Assembly: GCA_964580565.1 (NCBI GenBank)
Contig: CAZOLN010000026.1
Span: forward strand, 1-24,841
Source: DUEL01 sp964580565
GTDB lineage: Bacteria > Chloroflexota > Anaerolineae > B4-G1 > DUEL01
Reading direction: 5' to 3'
Length of the DNA: 24,841 nt
Shown: one piece after another, positions 1-9,096 of the stretch
How the letters are laid out: each line of letters starts with the position of its first letter
How positions within the stretch are numbered: the first letter of the stretch is position 1
Made by a program: the position numbers and the translations under genes
Notes under the pieces: model-generated
What the model was told of the DNA's origin: nothing
Databases searched by the model: none
The model's input: the letters and a program-made list of their open reading frames with translations, nothing else

Positions 1-404
1 CTGATATACACCACCCGCCGTTGCCTCTCCCCATCCAGCGTGGTGGGGTAGTTCTCCGGGTCCCGCACCACGTCGCCGGTCGGGGAGCCGTCCCACCCTC
101 CGTACAGTGTGATGCTCTTGGTCACGGTGACGACCGCATCGCCGGTGCCGGTGTAGGTGCCGGTGGCGATGAAGATCGTGGCCCCGTCGGTCGCCTGCGC
201 CAGCGCGGTCTGCAGGTCGCAGGGGCTGGATTGGGTGCAGGCCGTGCCCGAGCCGTCAGGCTTCACGAACAGTACGCCGGGGTCGGCCCGTGCCGGTTCG
301 GGAGCCACGCCCAGCCAGAGCAGGAGACCCGCCAGCATCACCACCCCCAACGCCAGGGCAGGTAAGAGCCGCCACCGACGATCCTTTGCCGCCCACTTAT
401 CCAT
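1..404 (-). CDS. Secreted beta-helix-type protein, N-terminal part (cut by window edge)
   Basis: The first 134 codons of a gene that runs off the left edge. The N terminus has charged residues (MDKWAAKDRRWR) followed by a hydrophobic stretch and an Ala-Arg-Ala-Asp site, so it reads as a Sec signal peptide. The mature start (VLFVKPDGSGTACTQSSPC, then DLQTALAQATDGATIFIATGTYTG) is typical of secreted right-handed parallel beta-helix proteins, which begin with a short strand, a Cys pair and a first coil carrying the G-T-Y motif. ATG at 404 is preceded by GGAGGTGA, a strong ribosome site. It overlaps the stop codon of the 67-residue gene upstream, so translation is probably coupled. The catalytic or adhesive part lies outside the window, so the precise activity is unknown. 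Confidence 0.8.
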   Translation of the reverse strand, partial: MDKWAAKDRRWRLLPALALGVVMLAGLLLWLGVAPEPARADPGVLFVKPDGSGTACTQSSPCDLQTALAQATDGATIFIATGTYTGTGDAVVTVTKSITLYGGWDGSPTGDVVRDPENYPTTLDGERQRRVVYI

Positions 405-600
405 GATTCACCTCCTCTAACTTCCCTGTCTGCTCCTGGATGAACTCCACCAACTCGTCCAGCGACTGAAAGACCCGCGTTCGACCGCTTGCCGTGTGTC
501 GCACCCGCCCCCGCCACAGGGGGCGGCCGTTGGGCCGGGTCAGACCCGGCTCCCACCAGATACGGACGATGAAGGCATGAAACTCCGAAGGAGTGGTCAA
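397..600 (-). CDS. Small conserved-looking protein, 67 aa
   Basis: A 67-residue soluble protein starting at TTG 600, with AGGGA seven bases upstream. It begins 22 bases after the TPR lipoprotein stop, and its own stop overlaps the start of the beta-helix gene, so the three form an operon. The pattern FHAFIVRIWWEP, then W-R-G-R-V-R-H-T-A-S-G and F-Q-S-L-D-E-L-V-E-F-I, looks like a small alpha/beta fold: a Trp-rich strand, a second strand with a Ser-Gly turn, then an amphipathic helix. I recall similar small proteins in Chloroflexota next to surface-protein genes, but I cannot name a family. No signal peptide or membrane segment is visible. The coding call rests on coupling at both ends and on the well-formed sequence. 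Function is unknown. Confidence 0.75.
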   Translation of the reverse strand: MTTPSEFHAFIVRIWWEPGLTRPNGRPLWRGRVRHTASGRTRVFQSLDELVEFIQEQTGKLEEVNHG

Positions 601-622
601 CTTTCGGTCCCTGCCCGCTCTA

Positions 623-2119
623 TCACGGCACCGGAGCGAAGAAGGTGAGGCTCGTCGTCATCTCCCAGGCGACGGGGTCGAAGGACTCCCACTGCTCCGG
701 CTGAGCCATCGCGAAGATGCCGACCGCCCGGTCCTCCACAATGACGAAGGTGATGAACCCTCTGTAGTCGACCTCCCCCATCGCGCCCGAGACGTCGGCG
801 ACGGCGGCGGGGAAGCCCCCAAGGGTCCCCTCGTCGACCCGCAGCACGTCGGCCTTCATGTCCTGCGCCATCGCCCGGGTGAACTCGCTCGGCGGGTCGG
901 TCACCTCTATGCCCCACTCGGCGACCACCTCGCTCAAGGGACGGACGTCGAACATCACCAGGGGGGCCGCGGAAAGCCCGCCTTCGAAATCCCCGGCGAG
1001 GGCCGCGTTCACCGCCTCCTCGCTGGGGGAGAAGACGGCCCACTCATCTCGATCCCCGACGAAAAGGCCTGCCGGATAGACGAGGCTGTACCCCCCTACC
1101 TCGTTCCGATACTCCGCCTCCCCGCTGGCGGCCGAGGCGAGGAACCGCTCCACCAGCGGCCGGGCGGGGTCGTCGGGGTCCGCATACTGGAGGAACGCCT
1201 CGAACTCGGTGGTGGCCTCCTGGTCCCGATCCTGCTCCATGTAGACGAGGGCCAGGTTGAAGTGCGCCAGACCGTTCGCGGGGTCGAGCCGGAGGGCCTC
1301 CAGCAATTCGGCCTCCGCCTCCTCCAGCCGTCCCTGATCGAAGTAGGCCCGGCCCAGGTTGTTGTGGGCCATCGAGTCGTCCGGCTGGATGCGGATGCTG
1401 TCCTGCCACGCAGCGATGGCCTCGTCGAGCCGATCCAGTTCGTAATAGGCGACACCCAGGTTGTAGTAGGCGTCGGCCTGGCCCGGGTTGGCATCGATCG
1501 CCGCCAGGTACTCGGTGACGGCTGCCTCGAGAAGCCCCTGCTCGTAATAGATGAGACCCAGGTTGTAGTGGGCCGCGTCGTTGTCGGGGTTGATCTGGAT
1601 GGCGGTCGTGTACGCCGCGATCGCCTTGTCCACTTCCCCCAGGTCCTCGTAGACGCTCCCTATGTTGGTGTGGGCCTCGTCGAGGTCGGGGTCAAGCCGG
1701 ATCGCCTCCTGATAGGAAGCGAGGGCCTGGTCCAGGTCCCCTTGCTGCTGGTATGCCAGCCCCAGGTAGAAGTGGGCGGCTGCCTCGTCCGGCGCCAACC
1801 GGATCGCCTCCTGGTAAGCCGCGATGGCCTCCTCGTACTTCCCCAGTTCGTAATAGGCCCGCCCCAGGTAGAGGTGGTTCTGGTCGTCCTCCGGAGCCAG
1901 CCGGACCGCCTCCTGGAACTCGGCGACCGCCTCTTCGTACTTCTCCTGGTCGAAATAGGCCATCCCCCTGCCGAAGTGCTGGTCCGCCGAGGGGGTCGGC
2001 GTGACGGCGGGGGTGGGCGGCTGCGTCGGTTCGGCGGGCTTCCCGCCGCAGGCCGCCAGCACCAGGCACGCGACGAGCGCGCCGATCGGGATCACCCATC
2101 GGTATCCTTTCGTGTTCAT
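623..2119 (-). CDS. TPR-repeat lipoprotein
   Basis: A 498-residue lipoprotein. ATG 2119 is chosen because GGAGG lies six bases upstream and the protein then begins MNTKGYRW followed by a hydrophobic segment and the lipobox L-A-A-C (Cys24). The longer reading from 2152 would bury the signal peptide. A Pro/Thr linker (residues 27-44) leads into eight tandem 34-residue TPR units (about 45-316), each with the pattern A-x-x-x-L-G-x-x-Y and ending A-I-R-L-x-P. The first two units are nearly identical. The C-terminal 170 residues form a separate alpha/beta domain resembling PsbP/DcrB-like domains (YSLVYPAGLFVG, then a strand-rich core), an analogy and not a firm assignment. It is likely anchored on the outer face of the membrane as a protein-interaction scaffold. 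It leads an operon with the 67-residue protein and the beta-helix protein. Confidence 0.9.
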   Translation of the reverse strand: MNTKGYRWVIPIGALVACLVLAACGGKPAEPTQPPTPAVTPTPSADQHFGRGMAYFDQEKYEEAVAEFQEAVRLAPEDDQNHLYLGRAYYELGKYEEAIAAYQEAIRLAPDEAAAHFYLGLAYQQQGDLDQALASYQEAIRLDPDLDEAHTNIGSVYEDLGEVDKAIAAYTTAIQINPDNDAAHYNLGLIYYEQGLLEAAVTEYLAAIDANPGQADAYYNLGVAYYELDRLDEAIAAWQDSIRIQPDDSMAHNNLGRAYFDQGRLEEAEAELLEALRLDPANGLAHFNLALVYMEQDRDQEATTEFEAFLQYADPDDPARPLVERFLASAASGEAEYRNEVGGYSLVYPAGLFVGDRDEWAVFSPSEEAVNAALAGDFEGGLSAAPLVMFDVRPLSEVVAEWGIEVTDPPSEFTRAMAQDMKADVLRVDEGTLGGFPAAVADVSGAMGEVDYRGFITFVIVEDRAVGIFAMAQPEQWESFDPVAWEMTTSLTFFAPVP

Positions 2120-2272
2120 TCGTATCCTCCGATTCGTTTCGATCGTCCTCAATGGGACAGGGTGGAACCTGACTTCCCTTGTGGGCTCGATTTTTTCTGT
2201 ACCACAGCCGTGTCGTAGATTTATCGCAGGGGGAAGATGGACGGAGGGAAAGAGGGGGAGGAAAAAAGCGGC

Positions 2273-2293
2273 AAAAATCCGGTTGCGACCGGA
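2273..2293 (-). terminator. Intrinsic terminator of the SARP regulator
   Basis: On the minus strand, the stem TCCGGT-CGCA-ACCGGA is followed at once by TTTTT (plus-strand A run 2273-2277). It lies 38 bases past the regulator's stop codon and upstream of the TPR lipoprotein, so it separates the two transcription units. Confidence 0.8.
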
Positions 2294-2330
2294 GGGGAGG
2301 GGCGGCGGGGAAGACCCCCGCGGGCGGTCG

Positions 2331-5300
2331 TTACCCCGCAGCCTCTGAATCGGTGGAAGGGCGGGCGGAGGTGTGGCCGAGGGTACGGACGGGGTGGCCT
2401 CGGCTCCGGAGGGCGGCCAGGTCGGCGCGGATGGTGCGGGGGGAGACGTTCAGCGCGCCGGCCAGGTCGGCCACGGTGGGGAGGGCACCGACCGCCTCTG
2501 CCTCGGCCAACAGGCGAAGGATGCGATGGCGACGCAGGGCCACCTTTCCCTCCCGTGCCAGGAGCGCGTCGTCCTCCTCACCGGCGTCCACCGTCCAGAC
2601 GACGGGGACCGTCGCCTCGAACGGGGCACGGCCCCGGCCCGGGGTGTCGGCGGAGGGCAAGCGGACGCGCAACTGGCCCGGTGGGGGCTGGGCGGAGAGG
2701 GCCTTCGCCACGGCCCGACAGATACGGAAGCCGGTGCAGAACTGCTCCCTCAGGGCCGGGTCGTGGATGCGCTCCAGGCACTCGGNNNNNNNNNNNNNNN
2801 NNNNNNNNNNNNNNNNNNNNNNNNNNNNNNNNNNNNNNNNNNNNNNNNNNNNNNNNNNNNNNNNNNNNNNNNNNNNNNNNNNNNNTCCCGACGGCGTCGA
2901 TAGGCGGCCTCCAGGTAGGCGGCGGCGACGGCGGGTTCCCCCTGCAGGAGCGCGAGCCGTCCCAACGCGGCCAGGGTGTCCCCCTCCCAGGAGAGATCCT
3001 GCACCTCGCGGAAGATCTCCAGAGCGGTGTCGAGGTGGACGCGGGCGGCGTCCAGGTCCCCGTCGCATTCGGTGACCATCGCTCCCAGGTAGAAATGGGT
3101 GGCCGCCTGGCGGCGTCGGTCGTGGGTCATCTCCCCGATCTGCAAAGCCTCGTGAAGATACCCTCTGGCGGCCTCGACGTCACCCAGGTCGAAATAGTTC
3201 AACGCCAGGTTGAACAGAGCCCGGGCGCGGAGGCGAGGATCGCCGGTCCTCTGGGCCAGCGCCAGGCATTGCTGACCGTAGGAGAGGGAGAGAACGTAGT
3301 CGCCGTCCAGGTTGGCGGCGACGCTCGACAGGCCGATCAGGCAATGGACCTGACCCTTCAGGTCGTTCAGCGCCCGATAGATGGTGAGGGCCTCTTGAAG
3401 ATAACCCGCGGCCTGGGCGGAGTTCACCGTGTAGATACCGTTCCAGCCGAGTTGGCTGAGGATGGCGGCCTGACCGTGCCGATCCCCCAGCCGTCGATAG
3501 ATCTCCAACGCTGCGCGGGCGTCCTCGTTCGCCGGTTCGTACCGCCCCTGGATGCGGTGCCACTCGCTCCGCAGGTGGAGGGCCTGGGCCAGCCGACCGT
3601 CGTCGTTCAGGGACCGAGCCAGATGCAGCATCTCCTCCAGGTCCCGCCCCTGCCCCTCCCGGTCGCCGATCCAGCCCAGCACCTCGGCCCGATCGCGCAG
3701 GACGTCGCAGCGGAGCGGGCGGTCCTCGGGATGGGTCAGCAGGTCCAGGAGGCGACCGTAGCAGTCGAGGGCCGCGTCGTGGGCGAAGACCCGCCGGGCC
3801 CGTTCGGCGGCGCGGAGCAGGTAATGGATGGTCGGTCGACGCTCACCGGCGGCGGCGAAGTGGTGGGCCAGGGACTCGTACCGGTCGGGGAAGATGACCT
3901 CCATTGCCTGGGCGATCCGGTGGTGGAACCGCTGCCGCTTCGAGAGGGGCATGCGGTGGTACACGATCTGCCGCACCCGGTCGTGGCTGAACCGGTACCC
4001 GGCTTCCGTCTCCACGAGGAGCCCCATCCGCAGCAGTTCGTCGCTGGCCACCAGGTAGAGATCGGGGTCTGAGAGGTCGAGGTCCGGCGGCGGGAGGGCG
4101 CAGACGGAGGCCAGCAGATCAAAGTCCATCTCCGTGCCGATGACGGCGGCGACGTTCAGCAGTTCCCGGGCCGTGGGGGTGAGGCGGGAGAGCCGATGGG
4201 CGATGATGGCCTCCCCCGACCGGACGACGAGGGTGTCCGGCCCATCGCCGACCCACTCCCAGGTCCCCTGCTCGGTCGGCCTTAGGTACCCCTCGTCCCG
4301 CCACGCCTTCAGGGTCTCCACCATGTACAGCGGCACCCCCTCGCTCTCCTGCGCCAGGTGGGCGCAGAGAACGGGGTGTTCATCGCCCAGGAGGTGTCGG
4401 ACCATCTGGGCGATGGCCTCCACGTCCAGCCGGTTCAGGACGTAGCGGGGGAAGGAACCGGCGCGATCGAGGTCCTGAAGGACGCGCCACACAGCGGGGG
4501 AAGCCCGGAGTTCGGCGCTGCGGCCGGTGATCAGGAAGAGGGATCGGCTTGTGCCTAGATGGGGGAACAGGAGGGGCAGCAGGGTCAGCGTCTCGGCATC
4601 GGCCCATTGGAGGTCCTCTAGTACCCAGAGGTGGGGAGCGATCCGGGAGAGGCCGAGGACGAGGGCGACGAGGGCGCGGCGGAGGCGTTGCCGGGCCTCG
4701 GGCGGCGGCAGGCCGGACGGCGGGGGAAGGTCCGTCAAAACCCGCCCGACGACCGGAAAGAGGGTGAGCACCGCCTGAAGGTGCTCGGTTTTCATCACCT
4801 GGGCCAGCTGGCGGACCCGGAGGGGGGTCAGGACGGGCTCCAGGGCGGCCGTCAGCAGCCCGTAGGAAGGCCCTCCTTTCTCCTCGGCGCGGGCCACGAC
4901 GACGCGGATGTTCCGCCATCGCGCGCCCTCGATCACCTCCTCCACCAGACGGGTCTTGCCGATGCCCGGCTCCCCTTCGATCAGGGCGATCCCGCCGTGC
5001 CCGGACGCGGCGGCCTCCAGGTGGGTCAGCAACATCGCCCGCTCGGCCTCCCGTCCGACGAGAGGAGGGTTCCCCAGGTCGAGGGGGGGACGGTGGGCGG
5101 GGGAAGGGATATAGATCTCCGCTGGCCCTTCTGTCCGATCCGAGGGGGTCTTCCGAAGCAGGATCTGGTAGAGGGTTTCCGTCTCCGGCGCGGGCTCCAC
5201 TCCCAGTTCCTCCCGCAGGATCCGGCGGCAGCGGCGGTACTGGGCGACGGCCTCGCCGTCCCGGCCCAACAGGTGGTAGAGGCGCATGATCTCCCGGTGG

Positions 5301-5854
5301 GCCGCCTCCTGCAGGGGCTCCACGGCGACCAGCCGCTGGGCGGTCCTCAGCGCCGCCTCGTACTCCCCGACCCGTTTGTAGAAGTCCAGGAGTTGCCCCA
5401 GCGTCCTCAGGTAGAGCCCCCGCAGCCGCTCTCGCTCCAGGATGACCCAGTCGTGGTAGAGCCCATCCAGGTAGGGCCCCCCGTAGAGGGTCAGACCCTC
5501 TTCGAGGGCCGCCAGGTCGGCGTTCTCCGGCTGCAGGTCGGCAAGCGCCCGTTGGAACTGCTCGACGTCGAGCCAGGAGGTGGGATCGGCACGGAACCAG
5601 ACGAAGTCCTTATCGGCCGCGATACAGTCGCCGAGGGTGCGACGGACCCGCCAGAGGGTGTCGGAAAGGCGACGGCGGGCCTTCTCCTCGGGCAGGTCCG
5701 GCCAGAGGACGCCGGCCAGCACGGCGCGAGGATGACGGCGGTGGCGAAAGGTGACGAGGTAGGCAACCAGGTCCCGGGCTTTCTGGGTGGGGAGTTGAAG
5801 CGGCTCGCCGTCCTTCTCGATCAGCAGTCCCCCAAAGGTGGAGAAACGCAACAT
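2331..5854 (-). CDS. SARP/AfsR-type transcriptional regulator: BTAD, ATPase, TPR and C-terminal HTH (contains an assembly gap)
   Basis: A large regulator read on both sides of a 100-N gap (2786-2885). The start at ATG 5854 gives MLRFSTFGG, the usual SARP N terminus, with GGAAGGG upstream. Residues 1-95 form an OmpR-like winged helix. Residues 96-235 form a bacterial transcriptional activation domain. Residues 265-600 are a STAND-type ATPase with Walker A GEPGIGKT (294-301) and Walker B LWVLEDLQWAD (409-419). The rest is TPR helices. Beyond the gap the protein resumes at ECLERIHDP, a usual end for TPR arrays, and then has a DeoR-like helix-turn-helix (TVADLAGALNVSPRTIRADL). The two pieces are in different frames across the nominal 100 N, as expected if the gap size is arbitrary. 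About 1,140 residues are visible. It probably senses a ligand or partner through the TPRs and activates target promoters. The target is unknown. Confidence 0.88.
2786..2885. other. Assembly gap (100 N) inside the SARP regulator
   Basis: Exactly 100 N, a scaffolder default. The flanks share no visible overlap, so real sequence is missing. Compared with usual TPR regulators, roughly 60-120 residues of TPR sequence could be absent. For one open frame, the true gap length must leave remainder 2 when divided by 3. Confidence 0.95.
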
Positions 5855-5886
5855 CCCGACCCTTCCGCACCCTTTGGACGTTGCGC

Positions 5887-5915
5887 ATCTTACCACGAAT
5901 TATTGGGATGGGCAA
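5887..5915 (-). promoter_or_regulatory. Sigma-70-type promoter of the SARP regulator
   Basis: Minus strand TTGCCC (5915-5910), 17-base spacer, TAAGAT (5892-5887), about 33 bases upstream of ATG 5854. It abuts the large inverted repeat at 5916-5963. Confidence 0.6.
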
Positions 5916-5963
5916 CTGCTGCGAGGTGCGACGCACCTTCAGGGGGCGTCGCACCTGCAGCAG
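5916..5963. repeat. Inverted repeat immediately upstream of the SARP promoter
   Basis: The left arm (5916-5934) and right arm (5946-5963) are complementary over 18 bases with a single extra base. The core arms are GGTGCGACGC and GCGTCGCACC. The left arm also starts a second, smaller palindrome, AGGTGCG-A-CGCACCT (5924-5938). No T run follows, so it is not a standard terminator. It could be an operator for the regulator, a REP-like hairpin, or an mRNA end-stabiliser for the phosphorylase transcript upstream. Confidence 0.7.
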
Positions 5964-5988
5964 GCCCGGTGCGCTGCGAAAGTTGCGC

Positions 5989-8136
5989 TCAACGGGATTG
6001 CGAGGCGCGGGCGGCCGGGACGTAGAACCGCTCCGCGTACTCCTTGACCATCCGGCGGGTGCAGAAGACGGGGGCGATGGTGCGGATGGACTCCTTCATC
6101 AGGCGGACCCACCCCCGGGGGATCCCGTCGATGTCCCGTTTGTAGAAGAGGGGCACCACCTCCTCCTCGAGCAGTCGGTACAGGACCTCGGCGTCGTGAC
6201 CGTCCTGGGCGGCCGGGTCGGCGTCCTCCAGCGGGTCGATGGCCCAGCCGTTGGCGCCGTTGTACCCCTCGGCCCACCAGCCGTCCAGCACGCTCAGGTT
6301 GATCACCCCGTTCATCGCCGCCTTCTGCCCGCTGGTGCCGCTGGCCTCGTTGGGCCGTCGGGGCGTGTTCAACCAGACGTCCACCCCCTGCACCAGGTAG
6401 CGGGCCACGTGCATGTCGTAGTCCTCAATGAAGGCGATCCGCCCACCCATCGCCGGATCCTTTGCCAGGTTGTAGACCTGCTGAAGCAGGTGCTTGCCGG
6501 CGTCGTCGGCGGGATGGGCCTTCCCGGCGAAGATGAACTGGACCGGCCGGTAGAGGTCGTGGATGATCCGCTTCAGCCGCTCCAGGTCGTGGAAGATCAG
6601 GGTGGCTCGTTTATAGGTGGCGAACCGGCGGGCGAAGCCGATGGTCAACGCCTCCGGGTCGAGGAAGGCCCCGGCCGCCAGCACCTGGTCCGGATCCATC
6701 TCCCCGGAGATGCGCCGCCGTCGGGCCCGCTCCCGGATGAAGGCCATCATCTTCCGTTTCTGGTCCTCGTGGAGGGCCCACAGTTCCTCGTCCGGGATCT
6801 CGTCCAGCCGTTCCCACAGGTCCGGGTCGTCGTGCCGCTCCTGCCAATCGCGGCCCAGGTACTTGCGGAACAGTTGGTCGAGCGGGCCGGAGATCCAGGA
6901 GGGGAGGTGGACGCCGTTGGTGATGTGGATGATGGGGACCTCCTCGACGGGCCGGTCGGGCCAGAGGAAGTGCCACATCTTTCGGCTCACCTCCCCGTGG
7001 AGGCGGCTGACCCCGTTGCGGTAGCCGGAGAAGCGGAGGGCCAGTCCGGTCATGTTGAACTCCGGCCCCATCGGGCCGTCCAGCCGTCCCAGTTCCAGGA
7101 ACGCCTCCCGGCTCAGCCCCAGTTGCTCCCAGTAGCCGAGGAAGTGCTTCTCCACCATCGGCAGCGTGAAGGCGTCGTGGCCCGCCGGGACGGGGGTGTG
7201 GGTGGTGAAGACGGTGGTCGCCCGGACCGCTTCGGCGGCCTCGTCGAACGACATGCCGGCGGCCACGTGCTCCCGGATCCGCTCCAGGACCAGGAAGGCG
7301 CAGTGGCCCTCGTTGAGGTGCCAGACGGCGGGGTCGATCCCCAGGGCGCGCAGGATGCGCACGCCCCCGACGCCCAGGACGACCTCCTGGCTGATCCGCA
7401 TCTCCCGATCCCCCCCGTAGAGGCGCGAGGTCAGGGTCCGATCCCACGGTTCGTTCTCCGGCAGGTTGGTGTCCATCAGATACAGCCGGGTCCGCCCCAC
7501 GCGGACCTCCCAGACCGCGATCTGCACCTCCCGACCGGCCAGTTGGACCCGGACGCGGATCGGGTTCCCCTCCTGGTCCCGGACCAGGACGAGGGGGGTC
7601 TCTTCGATGCGCAGAGGGGGATAGACCGCCTCCTGCCAGCCGTGGGAGGGGATGCGCTGACGGAAATACCCTTGGGAGTACAGGAAGCCGACCCCGACGA
7701 AGGGTATGCCCAGATCGCTAGCCTCCTTCGCCTGGTCCCCAGCCAGCACCCCCAGGCCGCCGGAGTAGATGGGCAGCGACCGGTGGAGGCCGAACTCGGC
7801 GGAGAAGTAGGCGATCGGCCGGTCGGTCAGGTCGGGAAAGGCCTGGGGGAACCAGAGGTGGCCGTTTCCCATCTCCCGGTCGAAGGCGAGGAGGACCGCG
7901 TCGTACCGGCGGAGGAAGACGGGGTCCTTGGCCGCCTCCTCCAGCCGCTCCTGGGGGATCTGCCGCAGGATGAGCACCGGGTTGTGCAGGGTGGCCCGCC
8001 AGAGGGGGTAGTCGAGAAGACGGAACAGTTCCCGTGCATCCTGATGCCAGCTCCACCACAGGTTGTACGCCAGATCGGCCAGCCGCGCGATCCGGTCCGG
8101 CAGTCGCTCTCGAATCGACGTCACAAGGTCGTCCAT
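5989..8136 (-). CDS. glgP: Alpha-glucan (glycogen) phosphorylase, short DUF3417 type
   Basis: A 715-residue enzyme that removes glucose-1-phosphate from alpha-1,4-glucans using phosphate and pyridoxal phosphate, in the cytoplasm. The N terminus (LADLAYNLWWSWHQDARELFRLLD) is the DUF3417 segment that marks the short bacterial and archaeal alpha-glucan phosphorylases. GGLGVLAGDQAKEASDLGIP is a conserved phosphorylase block. The PLP-site motif EASGTSGQKAAMNG carries Lys at about residue 605, in the place of the GNMK lysine of classic glycogen phosphorylases. ATG 8136 is chosen over GTG 8145 because GGAG lies eight bases upstream of it. It sits between a membrane protein and the SARP regulator on the same strand. 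No other glycogen gene is nearby, so the polymer it uses cannot be told from context. Confidence 0.95.
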   Translation of the reverse strand: MDDLVTSIRERLPDRIARLADLAYNLWWSWHQDARELFRLLDYPLWRATLHNPVLILRQIPQERLEEAAKDPVFLRRYDAVLLAFDREMGNGHLWFPQAFPDLTDRPIAYFSAEFGLHRSLPIYSGGLGVLAGDQAKEASDLGIPFVGVGFLYSQGYFRQRIPSHGWQEAVYPPLRIEETPLVLVRDQEGNPIRVRVQLAGREVQIAVWEVRVGRTRLYLMDTNLPENEPWDRTLTSRLYGGDREMRISQEVVLGVGGVRILRALGIDPAVWHLNEGHCAFLVLERIREHVAAGMSFDEAAEAVRATTVFTTHTPVPAGHDAFTLPMVEKHFLGYWEQLGLSREAFLELGRLDGPMGPEFNMTGLALRFSGYRNGVSRLHGEVSRKMWHFLWPDRPVEEVPIIHITNGVHLPSWISGPLDQLFRKYLGRDWQERHDDPDLWERLDEIPDEELWALHEDQKRKMMAFIRERARRRRISGEMDPDQVLAAGAFLDPEALTIGFARRFATYKRATLIFHDLERLKRIIHDLYRPVQFIFAGKAHPADDAGKHLLQQVYNLAKDPAMGGRIAFIEDYDMHVARYLVQGVDVWLNTPRRPNEASGTSGQKAAMNGVINLSVLDGWWAEGYNGANGWAIDPLEDADPAAQDGHDAEVLYRLLEEEVVPLFYKRDIDGIPRGWVRLMKESIRTIAPVFCTRRMVKEYAERFYVPAARASQSR

Positions 8137-8218
8137 TTCACACACTCCAGGAACGCAGGGTTCTCCTCAATGCATCGGAGGGATGGGACACGGGCGCTGC
8201 TCACCGGGTCCGGCGACC

Positions 8219-9043
8219 TCACACCGCGAAGTAGAGGAGGGCCAGGGCGAGGACGGCCACGCCGATGAACTCGGCCACGACGCGCCCGGTGAGGCGACCC
8301 AGGAGATACTGCTGGGCGATGCCGGAGGTGAGGTACAGCACGAGGAGGATGGAGAAGGCGCCGGCCCAGTTTCCCAGCCGCCAGTAGTTGAAGGCCCAGG
8401 TGGACTCCCCGGTGGTCAGCCCCACCACGCCCGCGTAGAGGGCGACCCGGGCTACGCCCACATCGGCGATGCTCAGCACGTCGAGGGCGAGCAGGAAGGC
8501 GGTGAGGGTGGTCGCCGTCGCGGTGATCAGACTCCGCGCGCGGGTTCGATAGATGAAGTAGAAGAGGGCGAAGGCGAGAAGGTAGGCCAGGAGGTTCAGG
8601 GCCAGGCGCGCCCGAGCGTAATGGGGCGCCTCGGGGGAGAGGGCCACAAACTCCGCCTCAATAGCGACGCTGATCAGAAAGGCGACCAGCAACAGGCCCC
8701 CGCTCCAGAGCCGTAGGTCGGGCACCTGGGTGAGGATGGAGACCGAGAGACCGGCCAGAAGGCCGGGGAGGATCCACGAGAGGTAGAGGGGCCGGGGGAG
8801 TTCCTGAGAGGCACTGGGATGGGCCAGGAGGATCGATCGGGTGCCGGTGACCACGAGGGAGATGCAGAAGAGGACCAGGAGGGTAGCGGTGGTGACGCGG
8901 ACCTCCAGCGGGGAACCCAGCAACTCCAGACGCCAGGAGACCTCTGGGAAGGAGATGAAGCGGAAGAGGACGTTGAGTAACAGTATACTCGCGACCAGCA
9001 CGGAGAGGCGGTCGCGGTTGAGCGAGTACGTTTGCTCGGCCAT
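8219..9043 (-). CDS. Multi-pass integral membrane protein, function unknown
   Basis: A 274-residue, strongly hydrophobic protein with eight or nine predicted membrane helices. Examples are LSVLVASILLLNVLFRFISF near the N terminus, LLAYLLAFALFYFIY in the middle and IGVAVLALALLYFAV at the C terminus. The helices are separated by short loops, and no catalytic motif is visible. ATG 9043 has no Shine-Dalgarno sequence, but a well-formed promoter places the transcription start only about five bases upstream, so the message is probably leaderless. The phosphorylase begins 82 bases downstream and may be read through from this promoter. I do not recognise the family with confidence. A permease or a structural membrane protein are both possible. 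Confidence 0.85.
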   Translation of the reverse strand: MAEQTYSLNRDRLSVLVASILLLNVLFRFISFPEVSWRLELLGSPLEVRVTTATLLVLFCISLVVTGTRSILLAHPSASQELPRPLYLSWILPGLLAGLSVSILTQVPDLRLWSGGLLLVAFLISVAIEAEFVALSPEAPHYARARLALNLLAYLLAFALFYFIYRTRARSLITATATTLTAFLLALDVLSIADVGVARVALYAGVVGLTTGESTWAFNYWRLGNWAGAFSILLVLYLTSGIAQQYLLGRLTGRVVAEFIGVAVLALALLYFAV

Positions 9044-9055
9044 AAACTGGGAGGG

Positions 9056-9084
9056 ATTTTACCGTTACCTCCCCCTTTTGTCAA
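9056..9084 (-). promoter_or_regulatory. Sigma-70 promoter giving a near-leaderless message
   Basis: Minus strand consensus TTGACA (9084-9079), 17-base spacer, TAAAAT (9061-9056). The expected start site falls about five bases before ATG 9043, which has no ribosome-binding site. It is the best -35 match seen in the window. Confidence 0.8.
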
Positions 9085-9096
9085 CCATTCCGCCAG

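Noticed and set aside
593..2218. 541-residue reading frame on the plus strand opposite the TPR lipoprotein
   Set aside because: An antisense shadow from high GC at third codon positions. The minus strand carries a lipobox, eight TPR units and a ribosome site.
5881..8268. 795-residue plus-strand frame opposite the phosphorylase
   Set aside because: The minus strand encodes a recognisable phosphorylase with its PLP motif. The plus frame has no family signal.
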